Source: Bacteroidota bacterium | GTDB lineage: Bacteria > Bacteroidota > Ignavibacteria > Ignavibacteriales > Melioribacteraceae | NCBI GenBank assembly: GCA_021820065.1 | Contig: JAKAEE010000005.1 | Location: 1 to 64,000 of the forward strand | Length of the DNA stretch: 64,000 nt | Reading direction: 5' to 3' | Shown: piece after piece, positions 1 to 9,400 of the stretch | How positions within the stretch are numbered: position 1 is the first letter of the stretch | Layout: each line of letters starts with the position of its first letter | Program-made: the position numbers and the translations under genes | The notes under the pieces: generated by a model | Told to the model about the DNA's origin: nothing | The model's database searches: none | The model's input: only the letters and a program-made list of their open reading frames with translations

Positions 1-2
1 CG

Positions 3-821
3 AAGGAAGGCAGCGCTTCCCACTACGGTGAAGAGGGAGCCAAGGTTTCCGGAAGACCGAAAGGATCGGTTATGACTGTCCCGTTCCAGATTTACGGGCA
101 AGATTTCATTGCGCTAAACGGTGGACCGGTTTTTAAATTTAATCCTTCTGTTTCATTTTTTGTGAACTGCAAGACAGCCGACGAAGTACAAACCCTTTGG
201 GATAAATTATCAGTTGACGGCACAGCGTTAATGCCGTTAGACAAATACCACTTCAGCGAAAAGTATGGATGGATTCAGGATAAGTACGGTGTGTCATGGC
301 AGCTTATTCTATCCATGGGCGAAGTAAAACAAACTATTATTCCTTCAATGCTGTTTGTTCAAAACGTTTGCGGTAGAGCGGAAGAAGCCATCAAATTTTA
401 TACTTCCGTTTTCAGCAATTCGAAACTTCTGACTACTTTCAGATATTCTGCAGGTCAAGAACCGGATAAAGAAGGAACTCTTGCATTCGCTGATTTTATA
501 CTTGAAGGACAGATATTTGCCGCAATGGATAGCGCGCACGATCATAAATTCAGTTTCAACGAAGCAATATCGTTCATCGTAAACTGCGAATCCCAGGGAG
601 AGGTTGATTACTTTTGGCAAAAACTGACAGATGGCGGAGAGGAAGTGCAATGCGGCTGGCTGAAAGATAAATTTGGTTTGTCATGGCAGATTGTACCAAC
701 TGCTTTGGGCAAGTTGTTAAGCAGTCCGTATCCGGAAGTAACGAACAGAGTAACGGGAGTTATGCTGAAAATGAAAAAACTTGTTGTTGCAGATTTGGAG
801 AAAGCTTACAACGGCAATTAG
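3..821 (+). CDS. VOC/PhnB-like protein, two tandem domains, 5' end cut by window edge
   Basis: The reading frame is open from the first bases of the window. The residues before the first ATG (position 72) read ...YGEEGAKVSGRPKGSV and fit the glyoxalase/PhnB-like fold, so the gene starts outside the window and 72 is not the real start. Two similar halves are visible. The first carries FIALNGGP and FKFNPSVSFFVNC, then DKYGVSWQ. The second begins near position 345 (FVQNVCGRAEEAIKFY) and repeats FSFNEAISFIVNC and DKFGLSWQIVP. This is the PhnB-like branch of the VOC superfamily (often annotated 3-demethylubiquinone methyltransferase-like), usually of unknown substrate. No reaction can be assigned. 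A WYL regulator and a DinB gene follow on the same strand, a common stress or accessory neighbourhood. Confidence 0.85.
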   Translation, partial: KEGSASHYGEEGAKVSGRPKGSVMTVPFQIYGQDFIALNGGPVFKFNPSVSFFVNCKTADEVQTLWDKLSVDGTALMPLDKYHFSEKYGWIQDKYGVSWQLILSMGEVKQTIIPSMLFVQNVCGRAEEAIKFYTSVFSNSKLLTTFRYSAGQEPDKEGTLAFADFILEGQIFAAMDSAHDHKFSFNEAISFIVNCESQGEVDYFWQKLTDGGEEVQCGWLKDKFGLSWQIVPTALGKLLSSPYPEVTNRVTGVMLKMKKLVVADLEKAYNGN

Positions 822-983
822 AATGATCGGTGGTGATTCATCATTTATTTCACTAAATCGAATGCAAGAATTACTTCCATATACTTTATAGTAACACTAG
901 AAAAAGTGTATCAAGCCTTGGGGATAAGAAAGATATATTTATTTTGTTCATTCAATGGAAAAGAATCTGGATGATTTGAAAAT

Positions 984-1931
984 ATGAATCGATTTAATAG
1001 GGTTACTGCAATATTGATACAACTCCAATCTAAGAAAGTTGTAAGAGCAAAGGATATTGCAGATCGTTTCAATATCAGCATAAGAACAGTCTACCGGGAT
1101 ATACAAACTTTGGTAGAAGCCGGAGTGCCGGTCGGTTCTGAAGCAGGCATTGGTTATTATCTTATAGATGGTTACCGTCTCCCTCCTGTAATGTTTTCAA
1201 AAGAAGAAGTCACCGCCTTCTTAACAGCTGAAAAGCTAATTGAAAAGTTTACCGATAACTCGATGGATTCAAATTTCAAGTCAGGCATGATGAAAATACG
1301 AGCCATTTTAAGAAATTCAGAAAAAGAACTGCTTGAAAGTATTGAAGAGAATATTGAAGTTATCAGAAACAAACCATTTTTAGATAATTCCGGCAATACA
1401 AATGGAATTCAAATCCTGATTGAGAGTATATCAGAAAGGAGATCTGTTAATATTCGCTACCACACTTTTTATTCGAACGAAATTAAAGATAGAACTATTG
1501 AACCTATCGGTATCTTTTTTTCCGGTAATTACTGGCATACAATCGCTTTTTGTGAGTTAAGACAGGATTACCGCGATTTTAGATTGGATAGAATATTAAG
1601 TATAAGTAAGACCGATAGAATATTTAAAAAAGTACATCCTTCAATTAAAGACTATCTTTATAAAATATCTAAGGAGCAAAACCTGGAAACTGTTGTTATT
1701 CGGGTTGATAAAAATATTGTTCAATATTTAAAAGAGCAAAAATATTATAATGGATTTGTTGATGAACAGGAAATCGGAGATTTTGTTCAAATGACTTTTT
1801 TAACATCATCTCCCAATTATTTTGTACGCTGGTATTTAATGTTTGCTGATAAAGCTGAAATAGTTTCGCCCGAACCATTAAAAATAATGTTACGTGAAAA
1901 ATTACTTGAAATAAACCGAAGCAATTTTTAA
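984..1931 (+). CDS. HTH-WYL domain transcriptional regulator (YafY/DeoR-like)
   Basis: A 315-residue DNA-binding regulator. Residues 1-60 form a winged HTH of the HTH_11 type (KVVRAKDIADRFNISIRTVY, then a wing with GSEAGIGYYL). Residues about 140-215 form a WYL domain, with IRYHTFYS, YWHTIAFCELR and DFRLDRI supplying the family's aromatic and arginine positions. The C-terminal 100 residues fit the WCX extension. WYL regulators sense ligands such as nucleic-acid fragments and often control stress or metabolic genes; the ligand here is unknown. It sits 162 bases after the VOC gene and 106 bases before a DinB gene on the same strand. An inverted repeat TGACA-N6-TGTCA just downstream may be its operator for the DinB gene, which is inference. 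Confidence 0.9.
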   Translation: MNRFNRVTAILIQLQSKKVVRAKDIADRFNISIRTVYRDIQTLVEAGVPVGSEAGIGYYLIDGYRLPPVMFSKEEVTAFLTAEKLIEKFTDNSMDSNFKSGMMKIRAILRNSEKELLESIEENIEVIRNKPFLDNSGNTNGIQILIESISERRSVNIRYHTFYSNEIKDRTIEPIGIFFSGNYWHTIAFCELRQDYRDFRLDRILSISKTDRIFKKVHPSIKDYLYKISKEQNLETVVIRVDKNIVQYLKEQKYYNGFVDEQEIGDFVQMTFLTSSPNYFVRWYLMFADKAEIVSPEPLKIMLREKLLEINRSNF

Positions 1932-1965
1932 AAAGTAAAATTTTTAAATTTCATAAAAATGATGC

Positions 1966-1981
1966 TGACATACAGTTGTCA
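1966..1981. promoter_or_regulatory. Inverted repeat TGACA-N6-TGTCA, candidate operator
   Basis: Perfect 5-base arms at 1966-1970 and 1977-1981 with a 6-base spacer, between the WYL regulator and the DinB gene. It lies 11 bases upstream of a TATCTTTG element (1993-2000). The position suits an operator for a dimeric regulator acting on the DinB gene. The bound protein is not known. Confidence 0.4.
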
Positions 1982-1992
1982 AAGTCTGATAT

Positions 1993-2000
1993 TATCTTTG
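1993..2000 (+). promoter_or_regulatory. TAnnTTTG-type -7 promoter element upstream of dinB-like gene
   Basis: TATCTTTG matches the Bacteroidota -7 consensus TAnnTTTG exactly and is the same octamer as that in front of the trp leader. It lies 38 bases before the DinB start. The upstream -33 TTTG is not clear at the usual spacing, so this is a partial match. Confidence 0.4.
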
Positions 2001-2037
2001 TTAAGAAGTTTTTTTCCTAAATCAAAAAGGAGCTATT

Positions 2038-2535
2038 ATGTCATTAATAAAAATTTTCTCGAAGGAATTAGAACAGGAATCAGTATCAACCCGGAAAATG
2101 CTTAAAATAGTGCCGGATGATAAGTATGATTGGAGACCCCATCCGAAAAGCATGACGATAAGGGCGTTGACAACTCATATTGCTGAAATCCCGGGCTGGA
2201 TAGAACATGGCATTACTAATGATGGATTAGATTTTGCCGCAACTCCCTATAATCCAAAAGTTATTAATAACACAAAAGACTTATTGGAATTATTTGAAGA
2301 ATCTGTTGCTAAAAGTAAAGCTCAGTTAATTGAGGAAAATGAAGATAAATTAAACGGAAGATGGGTTATGAGAAATGGTGATGCTGTACTTTTGAATCTT
2401 TCAAAGGCAGAAGTTATCCGGCATTCTTTGAGTCAGTTGATTCACCACAGAGCCCAGTTAGGCGTTTATCTACGGTTGCTCGATATCCCGATCCCCGGGG
2501 TTTATGGACCAAGCGCTGATGAAATGAACCATTGA
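2038..2535 (+). CDS. DinB family protein (putative metal-binding four-helix bundle)
   Basis: 165 residues with a good ribosome site (AAGGAG) ending 6 bases before the ATG. The sequence has the DinB/YfiT layout: an N-terminal EQESVSTRKMLKIVP helix, WRPHPKSMTIRALTTHIAEIPGW with the first conserved His, and LSQLIHHRAQLGVYLRLL with the paired His near the C-terminus. These three His positions bind a divalent metal in characterised relatives, which include thiol-dependent transferases. The substrate here is unknown. The next gene is a YjbR-like protein; such small DinB and YjbR genes often occur together. Confidence 0.88.
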   Translation: MSLIKIFSKELEQESVSTRKMLKIVPDDKYDWRPHPKSMTIRALTTHIAEIPGWIEHGITNDGLDFAATPYNPKVINNTKDLLELFEESVAKSKAQLIEENEDKLNGRWVMRNGDAVLLNLSKAEVIRHSLSQLIHHRAQLGVYLRLLDIPIPGVYGPSADEMNH

Positions 2536-2601
2536 TTGGTTCTTCCAGTGTTATAATTTCATATAAACTCGGAACAGTAAAAAGGTAAATGAAAGTTAAG
2601 T

Positions 2602-2928
2602 ATGATTAACATAGATGTTTTACGTCAGTTAGCATTGTCGTTCCCGGATGCAACCGAGGCACCTCACTTCGATAAAATATCTTTCAGAGTGAAAAAGAAA
2701 ATATTTGCGACTCTCGACGAAAACACCGGTCAAGCTTCGCTGAAATTAACCCCGCTTGATCAGTCTGTCTTTTGTGCTTTTGATAATTCAATTGTGTATC
2801 CGGCTAACGGTGCATGGGGTACACATGGCTGGACTATCTTTGAATTAAATAAAGTTAACAAGGGAATGATTAGGGATGCGCTTAAAATTGCTTACCGCGG
2901 AGTTGCATCAAAAAAAAGTAATTCTTAA
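2602..2928 (+). CDS. MmcQ/YjbR family protein
   Basis: 108 residues matching the MmcQ/YjbR fold: ALSFPDATEAPHFDKISFRV at the N-terminus, KIFATLDENTGQASLKL in the middle, and the conserved WGTHGWTIFEL segment before a C-terminal helix with LKIAYRGVA. The family has a CyaY-like fold. A DNA-binding role was suggested for YjbR, but no molecular function is firmly established. It lies 66 bases after the DinB gene and is probably cotranscribed with it. A hairpin separates it from the convergent gene downstream. Confidence 0.88.
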   Translation: MINIDVLRQLALSFPDATEAPHFDKISFRVKKKIFATLDENTGQASLKLTPLDQSVFCAFDNSIVYPANGAWGTHGWTIFELNKVNKGMIRDALKIAYRGVASKKSNS

Positions 2929-2942
2929 TCCGTATTAATTAA

Positions 2943-2990
2943 TTGGCAGAAAGTGAAAAAGTCTGTCACAATCTTTTTCACTTCCGCCAA
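2943..2990. terminator. Hairpin between convergent genes, probable bidirectional terminator
   Basis: A long imperfect stem: the left arm at 2943-2961 pairs with 2973-2990, with one bulge and one mismatch, around an 11-base loop. It sits exactly between the stop of the YjbR gene (2928) and the stop of the minus-strand gene at 3022. The U-tract is weak on both sides, so it may be Rho-assisted or may only protect 3' ends. Confidence 0.5.
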
Positions 2991-3021
2991 TATTAAAAAT
3001 ACTGCCTGTTCCTGCTAATGT

Positions 3022-3588
3022 TCAATCCCTCACAAGTTTAATATCAAAACGGCTGCTTTTAATTGAAATAAAACAGAAAACTATGCCGAACAAAATCTGA
3101 AAGAATGATGCGATATAGAATTGCGTTATACCATTCATTAGATCAGTGATAACAATCAGAACCTTGAGAACGTTTATCAGTTCGTATGTCGAAAGCAGAA
3201 CAAGAAAACCGCTCAAAAGCTGTCTGCTGCTTAGTTGGTCAATTAATCTTGAAATAATCATCATGAAAATAATTAAATGACCAATTGAACCGGTAAGATG
3301 AAGCGCGTTATTGCTCTCTTTTATGAACCAGACAAAGATTAATAAGAAAATGAGGGCAAAAGGAAGCCATAATAATTTTTTAGGACGCAGTGAACCAATC
3401 TGCATTAACATTAAAAATGGTGCAGTAAATGGAGCAGTTAATCTCAAAACAAATCCCAAAAGCAGCACAACCGGATCAGCAACAGCAAGAACGAGAAAAA
3501 AATAAAAGTAATCTGTTTTATATTGCTTTATCGCCGGAAATAGCCAAACGATTATGGATATTATGCTTATTACTTTTGCAACTATCAT
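3022..3588 (-). CDS. Unrecognised multi-pass membrane protein
   Basis: 188 residues, almost all hydrophobic, with six or so predicted membrane segments (for example IISIIVWLFPAI, FYFFLVLAVADPVVLLLGFV, LLWLPFALIFLLIFVWF, LIIFMMIISRLI, LSGFLVLLSTYELI and a last helix near ILFGIVFCFISI). I do not recognise a family, and there is no obvious catalytic motif. It starts 10 bases after the secreted protein at 3599-4039 and lies downstream of a two-component pair on the same strand. It could be an output or an accessory sensor of that system, which is inference from position only. Confidence 0.7.
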   Translation of the reverse strand: MIVAKVISIISIIVWLFPAIKQYKTDYFYFFLVLAVADPVVLLLGFVLRLTAPFTAPFLMLMQIGSLRPKKLLWLPFALIFLLIFVWFIKESNNALHLTGSIGHLIIFMMIISRLIDQLSSRQLLSGFLVLLSTYELINVLKVLIVITDLMNGITQFYIASFFQILFGIVFCFISIKSSRFDIKLVRD

Positions 3589-3598
3589 TTTACAAAAA

Positions 3599-4039
3599 TT
3601 AAAAACACCATGGCGGACAGTCTACGCTATATTCGAGCGTGCTCATGCCGTGTGTTACGGTTAAATGTTTTTTCCTAAGTTCGACTTTAATTGTTGTGTC
3701 CTTACTCGCTTTTAATAATTCTACAACCTTTGATTTGCTAAATACGTGAAAAACTGTTGTAGAGTCAACAGTTGTTTTCGCGGGATACAAAACCTTCCGC
3801 TTATCACCTAAAATGTAGAGTTGTTTTTTCAGAATGTTTAGCATTACCGTATTCGAGCTTCCGCCGATAATCTGTGTGAACTCTTTTACGCTCATTTTGG
3901 ATGAAACAAGAACACTGCCAAATAAACGGTCGGCTTTGGATTTTTTAAGGACTTTTCCATATGGCTGGGCTGATAAAGAACCAACTGCGCCAAGTAGAAA
4001 GAAACAAATAAATACAACGGTGGGAACAACTTTTTTCAT
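3599..4039 (-). CDS. Unrecognised secreted protein with signal peptide
   Basis: The preferred start is the ATG at 4039, because GGAGG lies 5 bases upstream and the product then begins with a clean signal peptide (MKKVVPTVVFICFFLLGAVG followed by SLSAQ, cleavage near SAQ-PY). An in-frame ATG 15 bases upstream is less likely. The mature part of about 120 residues is basic and beta-rich, and ends in an unusual SVDCPPWCF tail with two cysteines. No family is recognised. It lies 158 bases downstream of the response regulator gene and 10 bases upstream of a membrane protein gene. Confidence 0.7.
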   Translation of the reverse strand: MKKVVPTVVFICFFLLGAVGSLSAQPYGKVLKKSKADRLFGSVLVSSKMSVKEFTQIIGGSSNTVMLNILKKQLYILGDKRKVLYPAKTTVDSTTVFHVFSKSKVVELLKASKDTTIKVELRKKHLTVTHGMSTLEYSVDCPPWCF

Positions 4040-4197
4040 GCACGCCTCCGGCACTAAAATGATTTCAAAATTAACTTACTTAAAATCTATTTATGGAAAC
4101 ACAGTACAATTACGAAATCATTTTTCATTTCCCCCTTATATTTTCGGAGAATCAAAGAAATAGTTTAGTGGTAAAAGCTAATGGGCGTTGCAGTAAT

Positions 4198-4869
4198 TCA
4201 CCAGGCTTTATCCTTTTGAGCGTAAATAAAATCTAATGCAAACCGGATTAACTTAGGGAGAGTTTCAATCCCCATTTTCGACATAATGACCGAGCGATAA
4301 GAATCTACCGTCTCCTTACTAATCTGCAGTTTATCCGCAATTTCATTGCTTGAAAATCCTTGTCCGATATACGTTAACATTTCTTTTTCTCTTCTTGTCA
4401 AACCGGAGAATTCCGAATCGTGCCGTAAAGTTTCGATAGCGTCATATTTCTTTTTTAACAACTTCAAATCCTCTTCCGTTTTACCAATAAAGTACTTCTT
4501 ACCGGAAGCAACAGCTCTAATGGAATCTATCAGTTCGTCTTTCAATACTATTTTAGGAATTAATCCTACCGCACCGATCTTGTAAGCATTGTAGATATAA
4601 TCGTCGGTGTTATGGATAGTTAAAAAAATGATTTTTGCTTTGTTATCTTTAGTCAGAATTCTGTTGGCGGCGGTAAGTCCGTCCATGCGCGGCATTTCAA
4701 TGTCGCACAAAACAACATCGGGTTTGAAATCAAAATATTTATTGATCATAGTCTGTCCGTCTTCAGCTTCGGCAACCACACTAATGTCGTCGCATTGTGA
4801 GAGAAGATTTTCTATTCCCTGTCGGACTAAATTATGATCTTCGGTAATCAGCAAGCGAATTTTCTTCAT
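4198..4869 (-). CDS. NarL/LuxR-type response regulator
   Basis: 223 residues. The receiver domain spans residues 1-120, with acidic ITEDHN, the phospho-acceptor Asp in VVLCDIEMPRMDG, and conserved Thr and Lys (IIFLTIHN, GAVGLIPK). The LuxR-type HTH spans about 155-215 (LTRREKEMLTYIGQGFSSNE, LQISKETVDSYRSVIMSKMG). It follows the histidine kinase gene by two bases, so the two are a cognate pair. Targets are unknown; the two envelope genes downstream are natural candidates. The region past the conserved helices ends in KLIRFALDF, as in many Bacteroidota members. Confidence 0.93.
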   Translation of the reverse strand: MKKIRLLITEDHNLVRQGIENLLSQCDDISVVAEAEDGQTMINKYFDFKPDVVLCDIEMPRMDGLTAANRILTKDNKAKIIFLTIHNTDDYIYNAYKIGAVGLIPKIVLKDELIDSIRAVASGKKYFIGKTEEDLKLLKKKYDAIETLRHDSEFSGLTRREKEMLTYIGQGFSSNEIADKLQISKETVDSYRSVIMSKMGIETLPKLIRFALDFIYAQKDKAW

Positions 4870-4871
4870 TT

Positions 4872-6011
4872 CTATACTTTTGGAATTTTAACAAATATAC
4901 TGGTTCCTTCATTCGGATTAGAATCAATTTCAATTGTTCCGTGAAAAACATCCAGCCGTTCTTTGATATTAAACAAACCTATTCCGAAGTTCCTGAGGTC
5001 TTTCGACGAGAAATATTCTTGCGGTATGCCTTTCCCATTATCATTAACAAATATATCGATGCATTCTTCACTGTTAACAAGTTCTACGGAAAATTCGGTT
5101 GCCCCGGAATGTTTGAGAATATTGCTAAGTCCTTCTTGAATAATTTTATAAATACTCGTGTCCAAATCCTCACCGAATCTCTCCTCTTCTCCATAGTAGA
5201 TGAAAGCGCCTTTTATTGATGAGCTCTCATTTATTTTTTGAACCAGTACTTCAACGGCGAACTTCAAGCCCATTTGCTCGATGTCTGTCGGTCTTATGGA
5301 ATGAGAAAGATCGCGTATTCTGTTGTATAGTTCGTCAAGATCACTTTTAAAGTTATTCGGTGTTCCGGTTGGAACTGTGTGATCCAATTTCATTTTCAGC
5401 AGGATTAATTTCTGGCATATATCGTCATGCAATTCCGAAGATATATATTTTTTTTCTTTTTCAAATTTACTTTCAAGTGTATGGGCGAGTGTTTTCAATT
5501 TGTTCTTGTAGTCCTCCAACTCAAACTCATAATCTTTTAGCTTGGATATGTCGTGGAAATAAATATTGGCAAAATTAAAAGCGCTGTTTCCTTTTATTAT
5601 AACAGTGAAGATGTTGCCGTTAATGGTCTCGATAGAAGATTTTTGTTCATCATTTTCAATTAGAAGCTTGTAGTCGATATCCAAATTTTTAATACAATCG
5701 GTTATTCTTGTTCGCTGCAACTCGACATTATGAAACAGTCTTCGTGAAGCGTCGTTGGTTTGAATTATCTTACCTTCCGAATTGATCCTTAGTAAAGGAT
5801 CCGGGTCCAGTTCCGCGAACAAAGCCATAAGTCTGGTTTGTTTGAGAACCAACGCTTCTTTTTCGTGAATAAATTTTATTCTCTGAGGAAAGATTACTTT
5901 TAGGAAGATCAGCACAATTATGAAAACAGCAATAATGCTGAATAGTAGAGAATATATTATGGGTCCGCCGAAAGAAAAAAATTGATTTACAAACTGATCA
6001 ATACTATTCAT
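4872..6011 (-). CDS. Sensor histidine kinase, HisKA_3/NarX-like, with one TM and PAS domain
   Basis: 379 residues. One membrane helix near residues 15-40 (IIYSLLFSIIAVFIIVLIFL) with almost no periplasmic part. It is followed by a PAS domain at about 60-165 (ALFAELDPDPLLRINSEG), a coiled coil, and a HisKA_3 dimerisation segment with the phosphorylated His in ISSELHDDICQKLILLKMKL. The C-terminal ATPase domain has NILKHSGA (N box), DNGKGIP (G1) and FGIGLFNIKERL (G2). With so little outside the membrane, the signal is probably cytoplasmic through PAS, or intramembrane. It transcribes first in a minus-strand operon with the response regulator and two envelope genes. Confidence 0.93.
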   Translation of the reverse strand: MNSIDQFVNQFFSFGGPIIYSLLFSIIAVFIIVLIFLKVIFPQRIKFIHEKEALVLKQTRLMALFAELDPDPLLRINSEGKIIQTNDASRRLFHNVELQRTRITDCIKNLDIDYKLLIENDEQKSSIETINGNIFTVIIKGNSAFNFANIYFHDISKLKDYEFELEDYKNKLKTLAHTLESKFEKEKKYISSELHDDICQKLILLKMKLDHTVPTGTPNNFKSDLDELYNRIRDLSHSIRPTDIEQMGLKFAVEVLVQKINESSSIKGAFIYYGEEERFGEDLDTSIYKIIQEGLSNILKHSGATEFSVELVNSEECIDIFVNDNGKGIPQEYFSSKDLRNFGIGLFNIKERLDVFHGTIEIDSNPNEGTSIFVKIPKV

Positions 6012-6479
6012 ACCTTAGAATCTCAGTGAAGATTTATTTACGGTGATTGTACTGAGTTACAAAATACAGAAATAATTTATGCTAAGGTGATAACCTTCAG
6101 CAAAAACTTGAGAAGAATAAACTCACAGATTATAAATAAGCCCAAAAACGTTCGTAAAATATGATATTTAATGAAATATTTCCCAGACGATAAGAATATC
6201 CCTAATTTCTATGTAATTATAATCGATAATTTAGTATGTTCTATGGAAATAATTTGGTAATCCACTTAAAGAGAAAAAGTTGGGGCTGTTAGTTTCTATT
6301 TGCACATGGCTTGGGTCGATTCAGGAAATGAATCAAACGGATTCTCATAAATTTGTCATCACTTCATACAGATACTCTCGTTCGTATCATCAATCTTACC
6401 CGGCTATTTCTCCGAAATTGAATTATCAGTTGTTGTCTTCGACGACAGAAGATAATTATTGCTTCATGACGTAAGGATT
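6012..6479. other. 468-base divergent intergenic region between two sensor kinases
   Basis: No convincing gene. It must hold promoters for the minus-strand two-component operon and the plus-strand multi-PAS kinase. A perfect TATAAT sits at 6218-6223 inside an AT-only inverted repeat AATTAT-N5-ATAATT (6215-6231), but no -35 TTGACA is visible at the right spacing. A 64-codon open frame at 6280-6474 has no family resemblance and no ribosome site, and was not called. Confidence 0.5.
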
Positions 6480-9400
6480 ATGAAAACGGTTTCGAAAAAA
6501 AATCAGATTATTGTATTGGTTGTTGTAGCCGCATTGACTTTGGTTACCTACATGGCGCTCAATCTCCAGATGAAAAACCAGGACAAATTGGAGTCGATGT
6601 TCAAACAGAACCAGCAGGATATTGCGCTTCATGCATCAAAAAGAATTGAAGCGTTTATAGACGATGAATCACAGCATTTGATTCTGCTTTCAAACGAAAT
6701 TTCGACCGGCGTTTCAGGTAATGTATTGTCAGATAAACTGATGGCTGAGATTAATCAAAGCCTTCCACATCTTTTCAAGCGTCATATCAAGTCTGTCTCC
6801 GTTTATAATGCTGCGGGAACAATTATTTATTCTACTTTGAAAACCGCAATAGGATTAAATTACGCAAAGAGCAGTTTCTTTGAATGGGCATCGAAACAAA
6901 CCGACAATAATCAAATTTACCTTTCGGATTTTGTTCGCACGGATTCGGTTCAAAGCTCGAAGCCTCCTTATTACCGCATCCTAATTGTGTCTCCGATTCT
7001 TAGAGAAATTTCTAATGCTGGCTCTAAATATTTTTCAAAAACATTTATCGGCGCAGTTACTTATTCTATAGATATTAATGAATTGTTGACCGATCAATTG
7101 GCTTTCATAAACAATGGTTCCGGGCAACAAAAAGCCTGGGTTATGGATAAAGATGGAACACTTCTGTTTTACCTGACTCACGAGGAAATGTTGTTGAATA
7201 ATATTCACAAGGTGGACAAAAGTTGCACTAAATGTCACGACTCCTTTGATTATATAAAACCGATTCTGAGCAGAGAGACGGGAACACTTGATTACCAGCT
7301 TAAAGACAAAACGAAAAAACTTGCTGCATTCGCCACTATGAAGATCGGTAATATTACGTGGAAAATAGTTGCCAATAGTCCATACAAACAAATCACTTCG
7401 TTTACTGAAAACAATTTAAGGCAAACAATAGCTCTCATAGGCATTGTGGTTCTGGTTCTGGCAGGAGGATTTGTTTTAGTCTATAAAAATTATGGATCGA
7501 GAGTTAGAGCCGAAGAAGAGGCAAAGCAGCTGCGTGAAAAAGAAGTGCTCAAAAAGGAAGCCGGACTTTCAGAAGAGAAATTTAGAATTCTTGCGGAAGA
7601 ATCACCTAACATGATCTTCATAAATAAATCCGGTCGTGTTGTTTATGCCAACAAAAAATGTGTTGACGTGATGGGCTACACACTTGAGGAATTATGCAGT
7701 CCGAAGTTTAGCTTTCTTAATTTGATTGCGCCGGAATACGTTAATATGGTTAAGGAAATTTATTCCCAGAGATTTACCGGACAAGCAAAAACATCTTATG
7801 AATACGGACTTATCACCAAAGAGGGGAAAAGACTGGATGCAATAATTACCGTTTCCCTTATTGACTACGAAAACGAGAAAGCTTTGATCGGAACCGTGAC
7901 AGATATTACCGAACGTAAGAAGTCGGAAGCGGCGTTAGCAGAAAATGAAAAACGTTATCGCACATTATTTGAAAATACTCCACTTGGAATAGCAATGCTG
8001 GATGCGAGCAATCACATTCTTCTTATTAACAAAGGATTCGAATCTATCTTTCAATATACTCTTGAAGAAACGAAAGGAAAGTTTATAGATGATCTCATTG
8101 TGCCGGCTGAACTTGGAGATGAGGCAATTGCTATGTCGTCGGAATCCCAGCGCGGTGGAATCGTTATGAAAGAAACGTTTAGAAAGAGAAAAGACGGAAC
8201 GCCTGTGCTGGTACAAGTCTATGGTGTGCCGATAATAGTGAACAATAAATGCATCGGTATTTACGGAATGTATGTTGATCTGACTGAACGGAAACGTGCC
8301 GAACAGCGCATCGCCGATACGCTTAAGCTGAATGAAACAATTCTTCAAACTTCGCCGGTCGGAATAATAGCGTACAAAAATGACGGAGAAACGATATCAG
8401 CGAACAAAGCAGCTGCTAAAATTGTCGGCACAACGTTAGAACAACTTTTGAAGCAAAATTTCCGGAAGCTTGAATCATGGAAAAGATCGGGATTGTTGGA
8501 TGCTGCTGACAAAATGCTGAAAACCGGAACTCGTCAATCGCTGGAGGCGCATTTTGTAACAACTTTTGGAAAAGAGATTTGGGTTTCCTGCCGGTTCGAA
8601 CCGTTCAAATATGAAAATGAAGCACATTTACTTTTAGTGTTCGAAGATGTTTCGCAAAGAATTCAGTCCGAAAAAGAAAACAGAATGCTTGCTCACTCGG
8701 TCGAAAGTGTTAGCGAATGCGTTTCTATTACGGATCACAACGACGTTATCATTTTTGTTAATGATTCATTTCTTGCAACGTACGGATATAAAAAAGAAGA
8801 GTTGGTTGGAAAACATGTAAGCATTCTCCGTCCGCCGGATATAGCTACGGCAATGGTAAAAGATATTTTGCCGGAGACAATAAAAGGCGGCTGGAAGGGA
8901 GAAGTCATAAATCGTAAAAAAGATGGAACGGTTTTCCCTGTTCTTCTTTCTACATCTGTCATAAAAGATAACCTCGGAGAACCGATAGCACTGATTGGAG
9001 TTGCAACGGATATTACCGAAGTCAAAAAAACGCAAGAAGAATTGATCGCGGCGAAAGAACTGGCTGAAAAATCCGCGGCGCTCAAAACCGAATTCCTCGC
9101 ACAAATGTCGCACGAAATAAGATCGCCGATGAATGTAACCTTGAGTTTTGCAAATATGCTGAAGGAAGATATGAAAGATATGCTTACACCTGAGATGACT
9201 GAATATTTTGAAGGGATTGAACTTGCCGGCAAAAGATTGATTAGAACGGTCGATTTAATTCTCAATGCTTCCGAGTTGCAAGTGGGCACGTACGAACCAA
9301 TTTGGGGAATGGTAAATCTTCGAGATGATATTTTCAAAAGTATCTATTCCGAATATGCCAGCTATGCTAGAAGGAAAGGATTGGAATTAAATATTTATTC

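Noticed and set aside
72..821. VOC gene beginning at the first ATG in the window (position 72)
   Set aside because: The same frame is open to the window edge and the residues before the ATG fit the PhnB-like fold, so the true start is upstream of the window.
894..909. ACACT-N6-AGTGT inverted repeat before the WYL regulator gene
   Set aside because: Short arms and no other supporting signal; kept only as a possible operator.
6280..6474. 64-codon open frame in the divergent kinase region
   Set aside because: No ribosome site, no family resemblance and it overlaps a likely promoter region.
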